The notes: generated by a model from the letters alone, not told the origin. A DNA stretch of 64,000 nt from Lyngbya aestuarii BL J (GCF_000478195.2 NZ_AUZM01000011.1:54043-118042), one strand, 5' to 3'. Positions 36,353-46,741 are shown, numbered from the stretch's first letter. Numbers and translations are program-made.

Positions 36353-39300
36353 ATGATAATGAACCCCAAAAAAATAAAAAAAGCGATAGTGATTGGGGCT
36401 GCAAGTGGACTCTTTGTCATTAGTACAACGGTTGCTCTGATTAGCTTGCTCCCGCTTTATAGTCGGATTAAACAACAAGAAGAACAGAGTTTATTATTGC
36501 AAACTGAAAAAAGTGCTGTGGCTCTCGAGATTTTTTTAAGAAAAGCTCAGGAACAGGGATTACAGTTTGCTCAAAATCTTCAAGTCCAGCAAGTTTTATC
36601 GAGTTTAAATACCGGAATCAGTGCAAAAATTTCTTCAGAAAAAATTAAAGCTGATCTGCAACAAAAATTAAATCAATCTGTTGTCGGAATTGCTTACCTT
36701 GATTCTCAAAATCAAAAACAGTTTGAAGTGGGTAAACCTTTACCCGATCAAGTTTTTAAGAGTTTGAGTTCGGGTACAAACTCATCTAAAGTCAAGCTAT
36801 TTTGGATTGAACAAGACTTTTACTTTGCCGTTCTTAATCCAGTCATCAATTCCAAAAAAGTTGGAACCAGTATCGTTCTCTTTCAATTCCCTCAGATTGA
36901 ACAACTTAATAAGTGTACTCGATTTTCCCAAGTTTGTCACGCCATTTTAGGAATTCGACAACCTGAAAAAACAGAAGCATTTTTTCCTTTAGGTAATCCC
37001 GATTCTACATCTGATGATCTCTTGCTTCTCGATCCGTCAATCAAGATTGCAATTGATAAATCTATTCGCGGAGAAACCGGAGCATTATGGTGTAAAGAGT
37101 GTGACTATTTTATCACTTATAGTCCAGTTCAAACGGTGAATGGGGGTTTATTACTGGCGACGGGAAAATTTGAACTTTATGCTTCGATTTATCGACAATT
37201 TCTAACGGTTGCTGGAGCAATTGTCATCTTAATTGGACTAGGAACAACGGGAGTAGTCTTAATTTTACGTCCACTGACGAATCAAATGCAAGCAGAAATT
37301 CTTGAGCGTCAAAAAGCAGAAATTGCTTTACGTCAAGAAAAAGACTTTAATCAAACCCTTTTTCATGCAAATCCAGCGTTATTAATTGTGCTTGATCCAG
37401 AAGGAAAAGTCACATTAATGAATGATGCGATGCTGAATGCTTTGGGTTATAGCTTAGAGGAAGTTGTGGGTACTGATTATTTAGCAACATTTATTCCTCG
37501 CAAGAATAAAGACGCTTTACCTTGGGTATTTGAGTTGATGATTCATCGCCGACTCCCCATCAGAAGTGAGGAAAAAGTTTTGATGAAAAATGGCAAAGAA
37601 ATTATTGTAGAGTGGTATTGTCGGGCTGTTTTTAACTCAGAAACAGAGGAGTATGAATACTTTTTAGGGGCTGGATTGGACATAACTGAACGCAAGCGGT
37701 CTGAAGAAGAATTACAACTTCTTCAACGGATTACAAATGCTGTCAGTATTGCTTCAGATTTTGACTCCGCTATCGAAGTTGCTTTGCGTTTAGTCTGTGA
37801 AACGACGGGTTGGGAATTTGGCGAGGCGTGGGTTCCTAATGCAGAAAAAACTCATTTAGAATACAGTACAATTGGCTATGAAAATAATTCTAAAGCAACA
37901 GCATTTCGTCAACAAAGTCACAGTCTTAAATTTGCACCCAACGAAGGATTACCGGGACGAGTTTGGTCTTCTCAAAAACCCGAATGGATTCCTGATATTT
38001 CGAGAGAGTCTGACACTCAATTTCCTCGGACTTTAATTGCGGCAAAATATGAATTTAAAGCTGGATTTGGAGTGCCGATTTTATCCAATAATCAAGTCTT
38101 AGCGATACTTGTTTTTTTAATGTCTGTTCCTAAAGCGGAGGATAGACGTTTAGTTGAATTTATTTCTTCAATCGCCACACAACTCGGTACTGTCTTTGAA
38201 CGCAAACAAGCGGAAGCGAAGTATCGAAATATCTTTAAAAATGCAGTAGAAGGTATATTTCAAATGAATTTAAAAGGTCAATATACCAGTGCAAATCCGG
38301 CGTTAGCCAATATTTTAGGTTATAGTTCTCCCCAGGTTTTACTCAATAAACAAACCCCAGTTAAAAATATTTACTTTCAGAGCGAACAGTATTCTAAATT
38401 TATTCAAACGTTAAATAAACAGGGAGAAGTTTCTAATTTTGAATCACAAGTTTATCGTCAGGATGGACGTTTAATCTGGATTTTACAAAATGCTAGAGCT
38501 ATTCGTTCGTCGAAAGGAAAGCAAGTGATCTATTATGAAGGCTCGGTAATTGATATTACAAATCTCAAGAAAACTGAAGAACGATTACGGTATAGTGCGT
38601 CTCACGATGCTCTAACAAATTTATGGAATCGATCCTTTTTTATTGAACGACTCAAAAAATCTATCACTCGTCTACATAAACATTCTAATTATCGATTTGC
38701 AGTGTTATTTTTAGATTTAGATGGCTTTAAAATTATCAATGATAGTTTAGGTCATGGGATGGGAGATTTGTTATTAATCGAAATTAGTAAACGTCTAAAA
38801 AATTGTATTCATTCAGGTAATATTTTATGTCGATTAGGTGGAGATGAATTTACAATTTTATTAGAAAGAATTTCAGATATCAACGAAGCTCAAGAAATCG
38901 CTTCCCGAGTGCTGAAAATACTCAATAAACCCTTTACTATCAAAGGTCATAAAGTGTTTATCGGGACAAGTATTGGTATTGTTAAAGGAACTCGTGAATA
39001 TCATCTTCCTCCAGAAATTTTGAGAGATGCAGACACGGCGATGTATCGCGCTAAAAAACAAGGAAAAGGCTGTGCTGTTTTGTTTGATGCTGCTATGCGA
39101 ACCGATACGTTGCGACGTTTACAAATTCAAACGGATTTGCGATTTGCTCTGGCTCAAGAAGAATTTCAACTCTACTATCAACCCATTATAGAATTAAGTA
39201 CGGGTAAAATCGCAGGTTTTGAGGCTTTATTGCGGTGGGAACATCCCCAAAAAGGATTTATTTCTCCCGGTGAATTTATTCCCGTTGCAGAAGAAACTGG

Positions 39301-39892
39301 AATTATTGTCCCTCTCGGAGAATGGGTATTACGAGAAGCTTGTCGTCAGCTTCATACCTGGAAAGAGAAATTTTCCCCTTCCAAGTTATTAATGATGAGT
39401 GTGAATTTATCAAGCCAACAATTTACCGCAGATTTAAGTCAACGGGTTGATCAAATTCTCCAAGACACTGACATTTTAGGACGAGAATTGAAATTAGAAA
39501 TCACTGAAACTGCAATTATGACTGATCCTCAACTTACGATCGCCACTTTAAATGAATTGAAGCAACGAGGAATTATGATTTGTATTGATGATTTTGGAAC
39601 AGGTTATTGTTCTTTAGGATATTTACATCAGTTTCCCGTTGATATTCTGAAAATTGATCGTTCTTTTGTGAATAAAATGCAGCTAGACGATAAACGAGAA
39701 ATTGTGAGAGTTATTGTTGAACTCGCAGAGAGTCTGAGAATGGATGCGATCGCCGAAGGAATAGAAACAAAAGAACAATATCTTCAGTTAAAAAACCTCA
39801 ATTGCAAATACGGTCAAGGCTATTATTTCTCGAAACCCCTACACCCCAACGAAGCTGAACAATGGTTAGTCGGAACTCGAAAAGTCAGCTAA
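36353..39892 (+). CDS. Membrane sensor GGDEF-EAL protein with PAS and GAF domains
   Basis: A c-di-GMP turnover protein of 1179 residues. Order: membrane segment (about 9-33), extracytoplasmic sensor (about 35-280), membrane segment (about 281-305), PAS (about 330-455), GAF (about 455-620), PAS (about 620-740), GGDEF (about 745-915) and EAL (about 920-1170). GGDEF is intact (RLGGDEFTILLE), as are the EAL motifs EALLRWEHP, SVNLSSQQF, LEITETAIM, IDDFGTGYCSLGY, LKIDRSF and IAEGIETK. Both synthesis and breakdown may therefore be possible; which dominates cannot be read. The extracytoplasmic part has two Cys pairs (KCTRFSQVC and WCKECDYF) that may form disulfides or bind metal. Isolated gene. Confidence 0.93.
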   Translation: MIMNPKKIKKAIVIGAASGLFVISTTVALISLLPLYSRIKQQEEQSLLLQTEKSAVALEIFLRKAQEQGLQFAQNLQVQQVLSSLNTGISAKISSEKIKADLQQKLNQSVVGIAYLDSQNQKQFEVGKPLPDQVFKSLSSGTNSSKVKLFWIEQDFYFAVLNPVINSKKVGTSIVLFQFPQIEQLNKCTRFSQVCHAILGIRQPEKTEAFFPLGNPDSTSDDLLLLDPSIKIAIDKSIRGETGALWCKECDYFITYSPVQTVNGGLLLATGKFELYASIYRQFLTVAGAIVILIGLGTTGVVLILRPLTNQMQAEILERQKAEIALRQEKDFNQTLFHANPALLIVLDPEGKVTLMNDAMLNALGYSLEEVVGTDYLATFIPRKNKDALPWVFELMIHRRLPIRSEEKVLMKNGKEIIVEWYCRAVFNSETEEYEYFLGAGLDITERKRSEEELQLLQRITNAVSIASDFDSAIEVALRLVCETTGWEFGEAWVPNAEKTHLEYSTIGYENNSKATAFRQQSHSLKFAPNEGLPGRVWSSQKPEWIPDISRESDTQFPRTLIAAKYEFKAGFGVPILSNNQVLAILVFLMSVPKAEDRRLVEFISSIATQLGTVFERKQAEAKYRNIFKNAVEGIFQMNLKGQYTSANPALANILGYSSPQVLLNKQTPVKNIYFQSEQYSKFIQTLNKQGEVSNFESQVYRQDGRLIWILQNARAIRSSKGKQVIYYEGSVIDITNLKKTEERLRYSASHDALTNLWNRSFFIERLKKSITRLHKHSNYRFAVLFLDLDGFKIINDSLGHGMGDLLLIEISKRLKNCIHSGNILCRLGGDEFTILLERISDINEAQEIASRVLKILNKPFTIKGHKVFIGTSIGIVKGTREYHLPPEILRDADTAMYRAKKQGKGCAVLFDAAMRTDTLRRLQIQTDLRFALAQEEFQLYYQPIIELSTGKIAGFEALLRWEHPQKGFISPGEFIPVAEETGIIVPLGEWVLREACRQLHTWKEKFSPSKLLMMSVNLSSQQFTADLSQRVDQILQDTDILGRELKLEITETAIMTDPQLTIATLNELKQRGIMICIDDFGTGYCSLGYLHQFPVDILKIDRSFVNKMQLDDKREIVRVIVELAESLRMDAIAEGIETKEQYLQLKNLNCKYGQGYYFSKPLHPNEAEQWLVGTRKVS

Positions 39893-39906
39893 TTCGCCAA
39901 TCGGGG

Positions 39907-39940
39907 AGTGTTAAAGTCGATGGGAGACTCTAACACTTTT
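39907..39940 (+). terminator. Terminator hairpin after the GGDEF-EAL gene
   Basis: AGTGTTA (39907-39913) pairs with TAACACT (39931-39937), followed by TTT. It lies in the 65-bp gap between the convergent GGDEF-EAL and PBP2 genes. Confidence 0.5.
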
Positions 39941-39957
39941 GGCTTCTGGCAATTCCT

Positions 39958-41763
39958 TTATTTTTTCTGATTTTTACGACTAAAATAAGTTTGAAACATT
40001 TGCTTGGCAACAGGAGCAGCAGCAACAGACCCATAACCCCCATTTTCAATCACCACAGCAATGGCAATTTCGGGATTCTTAGCCGGCCCAAACCCGACAA
40101 ACAGAGAGTGAGATTGCTGCCACAACACCTCAGAAGTTCCGGTTTTACCGCCAGTGAGGGGAATTGTCCCATCATTCATTCCCTGACCCGTACCATACTG
40201 AACCACGCTCACTAACCCTTCTTTAATCGTATTAATCGCCTGTGGATCTAACCCCGTCGGCACAGGTTTAGTTTCCGGGGTATTCGTCATCTCAGCGAGT
40301 AAATGAGGTTTAACCCGATTCCCGCCATTGGATGCTGTCGCCACCATCACCGCTAGTTCTAAGGGAGTTGCTAAAACAGCCCCCTGACCAATAGACATTG
40401 TAATCGTATCACCCAAATACCAGGGTTCGCCGAAAATTTCTTCTTTGTTATCGGGAGTCGGAACAAAACCTGTCGAACCTTCACCCAATTTCAGCAACTT
40501 CAAGTCTGTGTTGCCAATCCCAAAGCGCCCCGCCCACTTAGCAATTTCTTCGGCACCGACTGCCATTCCCAAACGATAAAAAAACGTATTACTACTAAAA
40601 GCCAAAGCATCTCTAAACCCAATCACGCCGTAACTGCCACTATGTTCGTGAAAGGTGATTCCGCCAACCGTAATCGATGCAGAAGTCCCAATCATCGAAC
40701 CGGGGGAAAATTTACCTGATCCCATCCCTGCGGCGGATGAGACAATTTTAAACGTGCTACCGGGAGGATATCCTTGTAGGGTGCGGTTGAGAAAAGGATT
40801 CTCTAAGCCTTGTAAACGTTGCCATTCTTCAGAAGAAATGGGTTTGGTAAATGTATTGGGATTGAAGCGGGGACTACTGGCCATCGCCAACACTTCTCCC
40901 GTTTTCACATTCAACGCTACAGCGGCGCCTCGTCGGTTTCCAAGTCCCTGTTCTGCTGCTTTTTGTAGGGCAATATCGAGAGTGAGCTTGATACCTTTAC
41001 CACCGATAGAGGGTTTTTCACCTAACAGTCGCAATTCTTCGTTTTGAGCATTAACTTCGACTAAACGCGCTCCCCAAACTCCGGCGAGTTGGTCATTGGC
41101 ACCGGCTTCCAACCCCAGTTGGCCCACAATCATTCCCATCGGATATTCTGGGTTCGCCTGTAAATCTTCTAGGGTTGCTTCGCCAATATAACCCAGGACA
41201 TGAGACGCTAGACTCCCGTGTGGATAGTAACGATTAGAGTCACTGCGAATTTCGACACCGGGTAACTCTAGGGCGTTTTCTCCAATCCAAACAAAAGCTT
41301 CTGGGGTGACAGACCGAGTAATCCGAACGGGAGCGGCAGAGTTATAGTTGACTTTTTCTAACTTGGCGATAATTTCTTCGGTTGGTACATCTAGAACTTT
41401 GCTTAACTGTGAGGCGGTTTGCTTCCATTCTTCGGGGGTTTGTTCCTTTGGCCACAAGTAGACCGCCCGAGTCAGATGATTGTCGGCTAGGGGTTGATTA
41501 TTTCGATCATAAATTCGACCCCGATTTGAGGGAATGGGTAATAAACGAATTCGATTTTCTTCAGCCCGGATGCGGTTTTGCTTGCCTTCTATCAGTTGTA
41601 GTCCGACCAAACGATAGACACTCACCCCCATCAGTCCAGTGATTAACAAAATAAACGCTACGGCTCGATAGAGATAGCGAGAATCCCGTTTATCGCTTTT
41701 AGAAGGGGATTTCAGAAAATTGATAGAAGACGTTTCAGATGTAAATGACAATTGACGCACCAT
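39958..41763 (-). CDS. mrdA: Penicillin-binding protein 2 (peptidoglycan D,D-transpeptidase)
   Basis: Class B PBP that crosslinks peptidoglycan during elongation, with RodA. A cytoplasmic N-terminus and one membrane segment (VAFILLITGLMGVSVYRLV, about residues 31-49) are followed by the PBP dimerisation domain (RGRIYDRNNQPLADN; VLGYIGEAT) and the transpeptidase domain: nucleophile motif STFK in GYPPGSTFKIVSS (about 334), SSN in AFSSNTFFYRLG (about 389), and KTG in TGGKTGTSEVL (about 543). The 601-residue length fits PBP2 rather than PBP3. It stands alone; no rodA is visible here. Confidence 0.9.
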   Translation of the reverse strand: MVRQLSFTSETSSINFLKSPSKSDKRDSRYLYRAVAFILLITGLMGVSVYRLVGLQLIEGKQNRIRAEENRIRLLPIPSNRGRIYDRNNQPLADNHLTRAVYLWPKEQTPEEWKQTASQLSKVLDVPTEEIIAKLEKVNYNSAAPVRITRSVTPEAFVWIGENALELPGVEIRSDSNRYYPHGSLASHVLGYIGEATLEDLQANPEYPMGMIVGQLGLEAGANDQLAGVWGARLVEVNAQNEELRLLGEKPSIGGKGIKLTLDIALQKAAEQGLGNRRGAAVALNVKTGEVLAMASSPRFNPNTFTKPISSEEWQRLQGLENPFLNRTLQGYPPGSTFKIVSSAAGMGSGKFSPGSMIGTSASITVGGITFHEHSGSYGVIGFRDALAFSSNTFFYRLGMAVGAEEIAKWAGRFGIGNTDLKLLKLGEGSTGFVPTPDNKEEIFGEPWYLGDTITMSIGQGAVLATPLELAVMVATASNGGNRVKPHLLAEMTNTPETKPVPTGLDPQAINTIKEGLVSVVQYGTGQGMNDGTIPLTGGKTGTSEVLWQQSHSLFVGFGPAKNPEIAIAVVIENGGYGSVAAAPVAKQMFQTYFSRKNQKK

Positions 41764-41942
41764 AGCCCTGCCGTGTCAATATTGATTTAAAAATTACAGT
41801 GACAAGTTGCCTGCTATAACCGTTGGTCAGTGTTGAGCTGATCATCAGCGATCGCTGATTACAGGTTACTTTTGATTTTTTTATTACACAAATGTCAATC
41901 ACTCGTCATTGGAACACAAGCTAGACCTGTTTGTAAACTCAA

Positions 41943-42101
41943 TCATTCTCCCATCAACCAAGATAACGCGAATCCGAACAGCATCAATCCAGCCCACTGC
42001 GGCAGGTGTAGCCAATCAAGACCGTAGCTTGGCCAAACGATAAACACCTCACAGAAGATCGAACTGACTACGACAATCACGAGTGCGAGTAAAGTTGACA
42101 T
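41943..42101 (-). CDS. Small membrane protein, 52 aa
   Basis: A longer frame runs up to 42275 but overlaps the cyclase end; the ATG at 42101 begins a plausible small protein with two hydrophobic stretches: LLALVIVVVSSIFCEVFIVW and LPQWAGLMLFGFALSWLMG. It lies 46 bp downstream of the cyclase stop. I do not recognise the family. It may be a small integral membrane protein or an unused frame. Confidence 0.4.
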   Translation of the reverse strand: MSTLLALVIVVVSSIFCEVFIVWPSYGLDWLHLPQWAGLMLFGFALSWLMGE

Positions 42102-42147
42102 GGCTGTTGTTTTTGACTGGCGGGTGTTTTCGGTTGCCCTATTGATT

Positions 42148-43611
42148 TTAAACGAATTCCGCAAAAATATAGCGATCGCGTCCCTGTTTTTTGGCGGTGT
42201 ATAGGGCTTCATCGGCTTGTTTGATGAGTGTGTCGGGTTGGGGTTTTGATGTGGGAATACCGGTGCGAATTCCAATGCTGACTGTTACGCGATCGCTCAC
42301 TTCGGAAGCTCGGTGGGGTATGTTTAAATTCTGGATTTCTGCGCGGATCTTTTCGGCGATATGAACGGCTCCTTTTTCATCGGTATTGACTAAAATAATC
42401 ACAAATTCTTCCCCCCCGTAACGGGCCACCAAATCGGCCGGACGTTGGACGGATTTTTTCAGACTTTGGGCTATTTGTTTTAAACAATAATCTCCGGCGG
42501 GATGACCGTAGGTATCGTTGTAGCGTTTGAAATAGTCTACATCTAATAATATCACAGATAGGGGATATTCTTCTCGAGTTGACCGCTGCCATTGTTGCTG
42601 GAGATAGGTTTCAAAATAGCCCCGGTTGGCGACTTGAGTTAACGGATCGGTGCGGCTGAGTTGTTTGAGTTGTTGGTTGGCTTGGCGAAGTTCGATTTCT
42701 CGCTGACGCAGGGCGATTTCTATCCGTTTGCGATCGCTTATATCTAATATAATCCCGGACCAACAAACCTCCCCATTTTCTCGGCGTTGGGGTTGGGAAT
42801 TGACTTGCAGCCATTTCTGTTGGCCGGAAGGGGTGGTAATTCGCCATTCATAGCTAAATTTTTCTAAAGTATCGGCTGATTTCATCAGGGCTTGTTCGTA
42901 GCCCATCGCATCTTCTGGAGACATATACGCCCACATATAATAGTCTGCATCCTGTACAAAATCTGCCAGAGATACTTCATAAATTTGTTCAATTTCTCGA
43001 CTAACAAACTCAAAAATTAGCCGACATTTTTTATTAATGACGCAAGAAAAAATAATTCCGGGTATCGCATCGGACAGGGCGTTAAAACGGGCTTGATTTT
43101 CTCGTAAATCTTCTTCTATTTTCTGTCGTTTTCCTATTTCTTGCCGAAGGTTTTGAGTGCGCTGGTCGATTTTAGCTCCCAGTTCTTCATTATAGTTTAT
43201 CAGGACTTGTTCGGCTTCTCGACGCAAACTAATATCCTCAAAAACAACGAGGGCATGGGTAATTTGTTGTTCGGAGTTAAAAATAGGAATTGAGCGAACT
43301 TCTAGATAAATATTAACTCCATTTCGTTTAATCATCATGTTATTTACAGTAACCGGCTCACCCCGCAAGGCATACACAAGGGGTAATTCTTCGCGAGGAT
43401 AAGCTTGATCTGTATCCGCAATGTAGATTTTATACGCTGAAATTAACTCCGCTTCTGTGCTATGAGGAACAATATCATCGCCCAAAAGTCGCTTTGCTTC
43501 TTGGTTGAGATAAATCAGTTTTCCCACGCTATTATGAACCGCCACACCCACCGGAACCGCATTTAAAAATTCGGCCGTATTCCTCTCACTTTCGGCAAGT
43601 TGTTTATTCAA
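42148..43611 (-). CDS. PAS-PAS-GGDEF part of a diguanylate cyclase split by an in-frame stop
   Basis: 487 codons beginning with TTG immediately after the TAA of the preceding frame, in the same frame. Contents: PAS (about 10-125, FLNAVPVGVAVHNSVGKLIYLNQ), a coiled coil (about 130-165), PAS/PAC (about 170-290, FSYEWRITTPSG), GGDEF (about 320-487) with YGGEEFVIILVN, so GGEEF is intact and diguanylate cyclase activity is plausible if it is made. No ATG or ribosome binding site lies near its start, so as a free gene it would be poorly expressed; it looks like the second half of one gene whose first half is at 43612-45045. Readthrough or internal initiation are alternatives. Confidence 0.8.
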   Translation of the reverse strand: MNKQLAESERNTAEFLNAVPVGVAVHNSVGKLIYLNQEAKRLLGDDIVPHSTEAELISAYKIYIADTDQAYPREELPLVYALRGEPVTVNNMMIKRNGVNIYLEVRSIPIFNSEQQITHALVVFEDISLRREAEQVLINYNEELGAKIDQRTQNLRQEIGKRQKIEEDLRENQARFNALSDAIPGIIFSCVINKKCRLIFEFVSREIEQIYEVSLADFVQDADYYMWAYMSPEDAMGYEQALMKSADTLEKFSYEWRITTPSGQQKWLQVNSQPQRRENGEVCWSGIILDISDRKRIEIALRQREIELRQANQQLKQLSRTDPLTQVANRGYFETYLQQQWQRSTREEYPLSVILLDVDYFKRYNDTYGHPAGDYCLKQIAQSLKKSVQRPADLVARYGGEEFVIILVNTDEKGAVHIAEKIRAEIQNLNIPHRASEVSDRVTVSIGIRTGIPTSKPQPDTLIKQADEALYTAKKQGRDRYIFAEFV

Positions 43612-45045
43612 TTATTGAGTTTCAGAAAAAGAAAGATTTAACTGATTTGCCATCTCTAAAAATGAAGTTTTTAGCTGCTGAACTTCAAGGATTGGGGTCG
43701 GCTGAATATTAATATCTAGTTCTAGACTGCGACTAAATTTAGCCATTGCATCCCGTAAATTTAAAATGGGCTTCGTCATTAATCGAGTCACAAAAATACC
43801 GATAAAAGTAGAGCCAATTAACGCCAATACCGCCCCGGCAATTGTTCGGGAAATAATAGCATTAATTTGTCCCATGTAGTCCGTTTCGGGAATGACAACC
43901 GCAATCAACCAATCCAACCCGTACTCATCTCGATAAGGGACAACCTGAACAAAATATTTCGGACTAAATAACCGGGGACGAATGGAGAATAAACTGCTTT
44001 TGTTTAACTTTATGTCTTGAAGATTGTGGAGGGGTTTAGAACGGGGTAAAGGGTCAATTTTTCGACGGTATTGCCGCGTCTGAAAAGCGAGAAACTCCGG
44101 ATCTTTAATTGAGTCAAGATTATTCCATTTTTGTTCTAGTTTTTGGGCGACGGTGCGGGTTATCAAGTCTTGACTTTCGGTGGCTTCCAGACGAATTAAT
44201 ACTTCTCCGTCAATATTTTTAACAAAGGGTTGCTCTCGGGTGGACGTGGCAACAATATTACCCAAACGGTCAATAATAAACGCTTGTCCCTCGGGAGAAA
44301 AATCCAACTCCGCCAAAAATAAATTAATATCGGATAATAATATATCCGAACATAAAACCCCTTGAAATTCTCCCCGAGAATAGACCGGAGTGACGGCTGC
44401 TAAACTCGCTAAAGGTAGCCCCGCCAATGGATAAATTGTCGCCCAAGTTTGTTTGTTCAATTTGACGGCTTCTTGATACCAGGGTCGTTCTCGCACATCC
44501 CAATTCGGGAGGGATTGAACTAGATTTTGAGGACGACCTGACTCGTCCAATAAATAGTAATTTCGATTTCCGGGTGGAGTCCCTTCAAGTTTTCCTAAAA
44601 TATATTTACCTTGAGAATATTCACCTTGAATAATTCCCGTCCCCCGATTGTATCCTATAGCAATAAATTCTCCTTCGGGAGTTGAAAAAGTGATCGCCGT
44701 TGGAGTGGGATCAAAAATCTGCATTTGTTGCCAAAACTTTTGTTGTAATTGAGAAAGATTTGTAAAGTCAAGTTTGCCCGTTTCAATAGCGGCTTTATTT
44801 AAAGCAATCATTTGATGGGGAATTTTGAGATAATTATCGAGGTGGGTACTGACTTCATTTCCAACTTCTTCGGTGAGTTTATGGGCTGTCTGTTCAATGG
44901 TTTGGCGTTGACTGCGATAATATAAATAGCTAACTAAACTGACCACACCCGTAACCTGTACAACAAACAGAACAATTAATAGGGTTCGCAGCCGAATATT
45001 AACTTTTGGGTTGGTTAGCTTTTGTTTGAGGTTATTTAAGAACAT
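43612..45045 (-). CDS. Cache-HAMP sensor part of the split diguanylate cyclase
   Basis: 477 codons. An N-terminal membrane segment (LLIVLFVVQVTGVVSLVSYLYY, about residues 22-43), a double Cache-type extracytoplasmic sensor (about 45-385; WDVRERPWYQEAVKL and VTPVYSRGEFQGVLCSDILL are typical), a second membrane segment (TIAGAVLALIGSTFIGIFVTRLM, about 395-418) and a HAMP domain (about 418-470). The protein then stops at TAA after SFSETQ where a coiled coil should continue. The next frame resumes at once with LNKQLAESERN in the same register. A single C-to-T change of CAA to TAA would explain this. Alone it would be a sensor without output. Confidence 0.8.
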   Translation of the reverse strand: MFLNNLKQKLTNPKVNIRLRTLLIVLFVVQVTGVVSLVSYLYYRSQRQTIEQTAHKLTEEVGNEVSTHLDNYLKIPHQMIALNKAAIETGKLDFTNLSQLQQKFWQQMQIFDPTPTAITFSTPEGEFIAIGYNRGTGIIQGEYSQGKYILGKLEGTPPGNRNYYLLDESGRPQNLVQSLPNWDVRERPWYQEAVKLNKQTWATIYPLAGLPLASLAAVTPVYSRGEFQGVLCSDILLSDINLFLAELDFSPEGQAFIIDRLGNIVATSTREQPFVKNIDGEVLIRLEATESQDLITRTVAQKLEQKWNNLDSIKDPEFLAFQTRQYRRKIDPLPRSKPLHNLQDIKLNKSSLFSIRPRLFSPKYFVQVVPYRDEYGLDWLIAVVIPETDYMGQINAIISRTIAGAVLALIGSTFIGIFVTRLMTKPILNLRDAMAKFSRSLELDINIQPTPILEVQQLKTSFLEMANQLNLSFSETQ

Positions 45046-45397
45046 AATAAGGTGTTAATTTCAGAGGGTTTATGTGGAAAAATGCGGGGGCGAGGGGTCG
45101 GCATAAAATAGATTGAGATAGTTTTATTTTTTAGAAGCGTATACAATGTTTCAGCCCCCAAGTTATTATTGTACAACGTTTGATACGATTGTTTTAAGGT
45201 ATAATCTGGGTTCATAAAACTTGATCAAGTGATGGGTTAACGGCGATTATATATAAATTAAAACTTGAGCGGAACATCAATTAAAAATAAATCAATTTTT
45301 TTTTATGTTCTTAATAAGCCTATAAAAGTTTCTAAAACATTTCAATTCCATTAGCTTAACTAATACAACCGATCAAACCTTCAGTGGATTAAAGGCC
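45046..45397. other. Intergenic gap upstream of the sensor gene
   Basis: About 350 bp between the split sensor gene and the right end of the tnpB element. AT-rich, with no gene seen. It should carry the promoter of the sensor gene. Confidence 0.4.
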
Positions 45398-45437
45398 GTG
45401 GGAGCAGTTGAGCTTGATTTGACCTTTGACACTCCCA

Positions 45438-45451
45438 CGCCCTAAAGGGCG
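45438..45451. repeat. Right-end hairpin of the tnpB element
   Basis: CGCCCT-AA-AGGGCG, 6-bp stem with a 2-nt loop, followed by GGGGATTCTT. Subterminal hairpins of this sort mark the ends of IS200/IS605 elements. The sequence between it and the tnpB stop is where an omega-RNA (guide) would be encoded on the minus strand. Confidence 0.6.
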
Positions 45452-45536
45452 GGGATTCTTCATTCTACGACTCGACTTGCTGAGATAGGATTTCTCCTAC
45501 GACAGTAGAGGTTGAATCTCAGTCGCGCGTTCGGAT

Positions 45537-46690
45537 CTAAAATCCAAGTGACCGTATCCCTACCGTACTCAAAGCGGAATTGAGAATATTAATTGCGGCG
45601 TTATGATCCCGATCCAACTCGCATCCGCAGCGACAAATGTGGGTTCGAGTTGATAGAGATTTTTTAACAATTGTTCCGCAATTCGAGCAATTTTGAGAAG
45701 TATAAGCCGGATTAACTGCAACCGTTACCCGACCAAATTTGCTACCAAAATACTCCAACCATTTTCTGAATTGATACCAACCTGCATCATTAATTGACTT
45801 AGCGAGACAATGGTTTTTCACTAGATTTTTGATCCTCAAATCGACCTAGGCGACCAGATCATTAGATTGGATTACGCAACGCGCCACTTTCTTGGCGTGT
45901 TCTTCACGTTGCCTACTTATTTTGAGGTGTGCTTTACCCAGTCGTTTAATGGCTTTTAATCGGTTGGCACTACCTTTTTTCTTCCGAGAAACCTGCCTTT
46001 GATAAAGCTTTAATCGTTTCTCGCTTTTTCTGTAGAAACGGGGGTTATATTCATTATTGTTATTGCTATCTGTGTAGAACTCTTTTAATCCTACGTCTAA
46101 TCCAATTGTTTTTCCAGTTGGCTGTGTTTCTACCTTCACATCGACTTGGATGCAAAACTGAACATAATACCCATCCGCTCTTCTAACCAGTCTTACCCGT
46201 TTAATTTGTTCAACCGGATAGAATGCTAAATCCCAAGTTCCAATCAGCTTGAGTTTTCCAATTCCCTTTTGATCGCTCAATTCGATATGCTTAGGGTCTA
46301 AAAGTCTCCAACCACTCTGTTTATATTCAACAGAACGACAATTCTTCTTGAATCGTGGGACTACCTTTTTTGCCCGGAATATTCTTTTTACAGTTCTCGA
46401 AAAATCTGGCAATAGCTGACCAACACCGTTCTACAGATGCGCGGACTCGCGTGTGAATTCAAGTCTTTAACAAAAGGGTACATAGCTCGGAGTTCAGTGT
46501 TGTATCGATACAACTCTTTTCTTCCGAGTCCACGATTATCCATCCAATACCGCAAACATGAATTCCGAACAAATTGAGCGGTTCGGATAGCTTCGTCGAT
46601 TGCTTTATATTGATATAGTTTACCTTTTGCCTTGAATTCGTAAACTAGCATTGACGCTGACTTGTTTGGCGTATAACAATAGTATCTCAC
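45537..46690 (-). pseudogene. tnpB: tnpB (IS605 OrfB family), broken by two frameshifts and one stop
   Basis: The RNA-guided nuclease is read in pieces. N-terminal part, 46690-46388 (LVYEFKAKGKLYQYKAIDEAIRTAQF), changes frame near 46440; a middle piece (RASVERCWSAIARFFENCKKN) is in a second frame and changes again near 46370 at a run of A; the rest is in a third frame. The RuvC Asp is kept in TIGLDVGLKEFY, as is the zinc ribbon (CSNCG and CRCGC) and the third catalytic Asp in DRDHNAA. Where the family reads DLVAYEDLRIKNL, this copy has DLVA, a TAG stop, then VDLRIKNL, so the catalytic Glu is lost as well. The gene is therefore inactive. Confidence 0.9.
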
Positions 46691-46725
46691 CTACAGTTAG
46701 ATTTGTCTGTATTGACTTAGGTTAA

Positions 46726-46741
46726 CCGTCGTAAACGACGG
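46726..46741. repeat. Left-end hairpin of the tnpB element
   Basis: CCGTCG-TAAA-CGACGG, 6-bp perfect stem and 4-nt loop, 35 bp upstream of the tnpB start. It fits the left end of an IS200/IS605 element. Confidence 0.6.

Noticed and set aside
41835..41875. ATCAGCGATCGCTGAT palindrome upstream of mrdA considered as an operator
   Set aside because: It is an extended HIP1 site, a genome-wide abundant octamer, and so is weak evidence for regulation.
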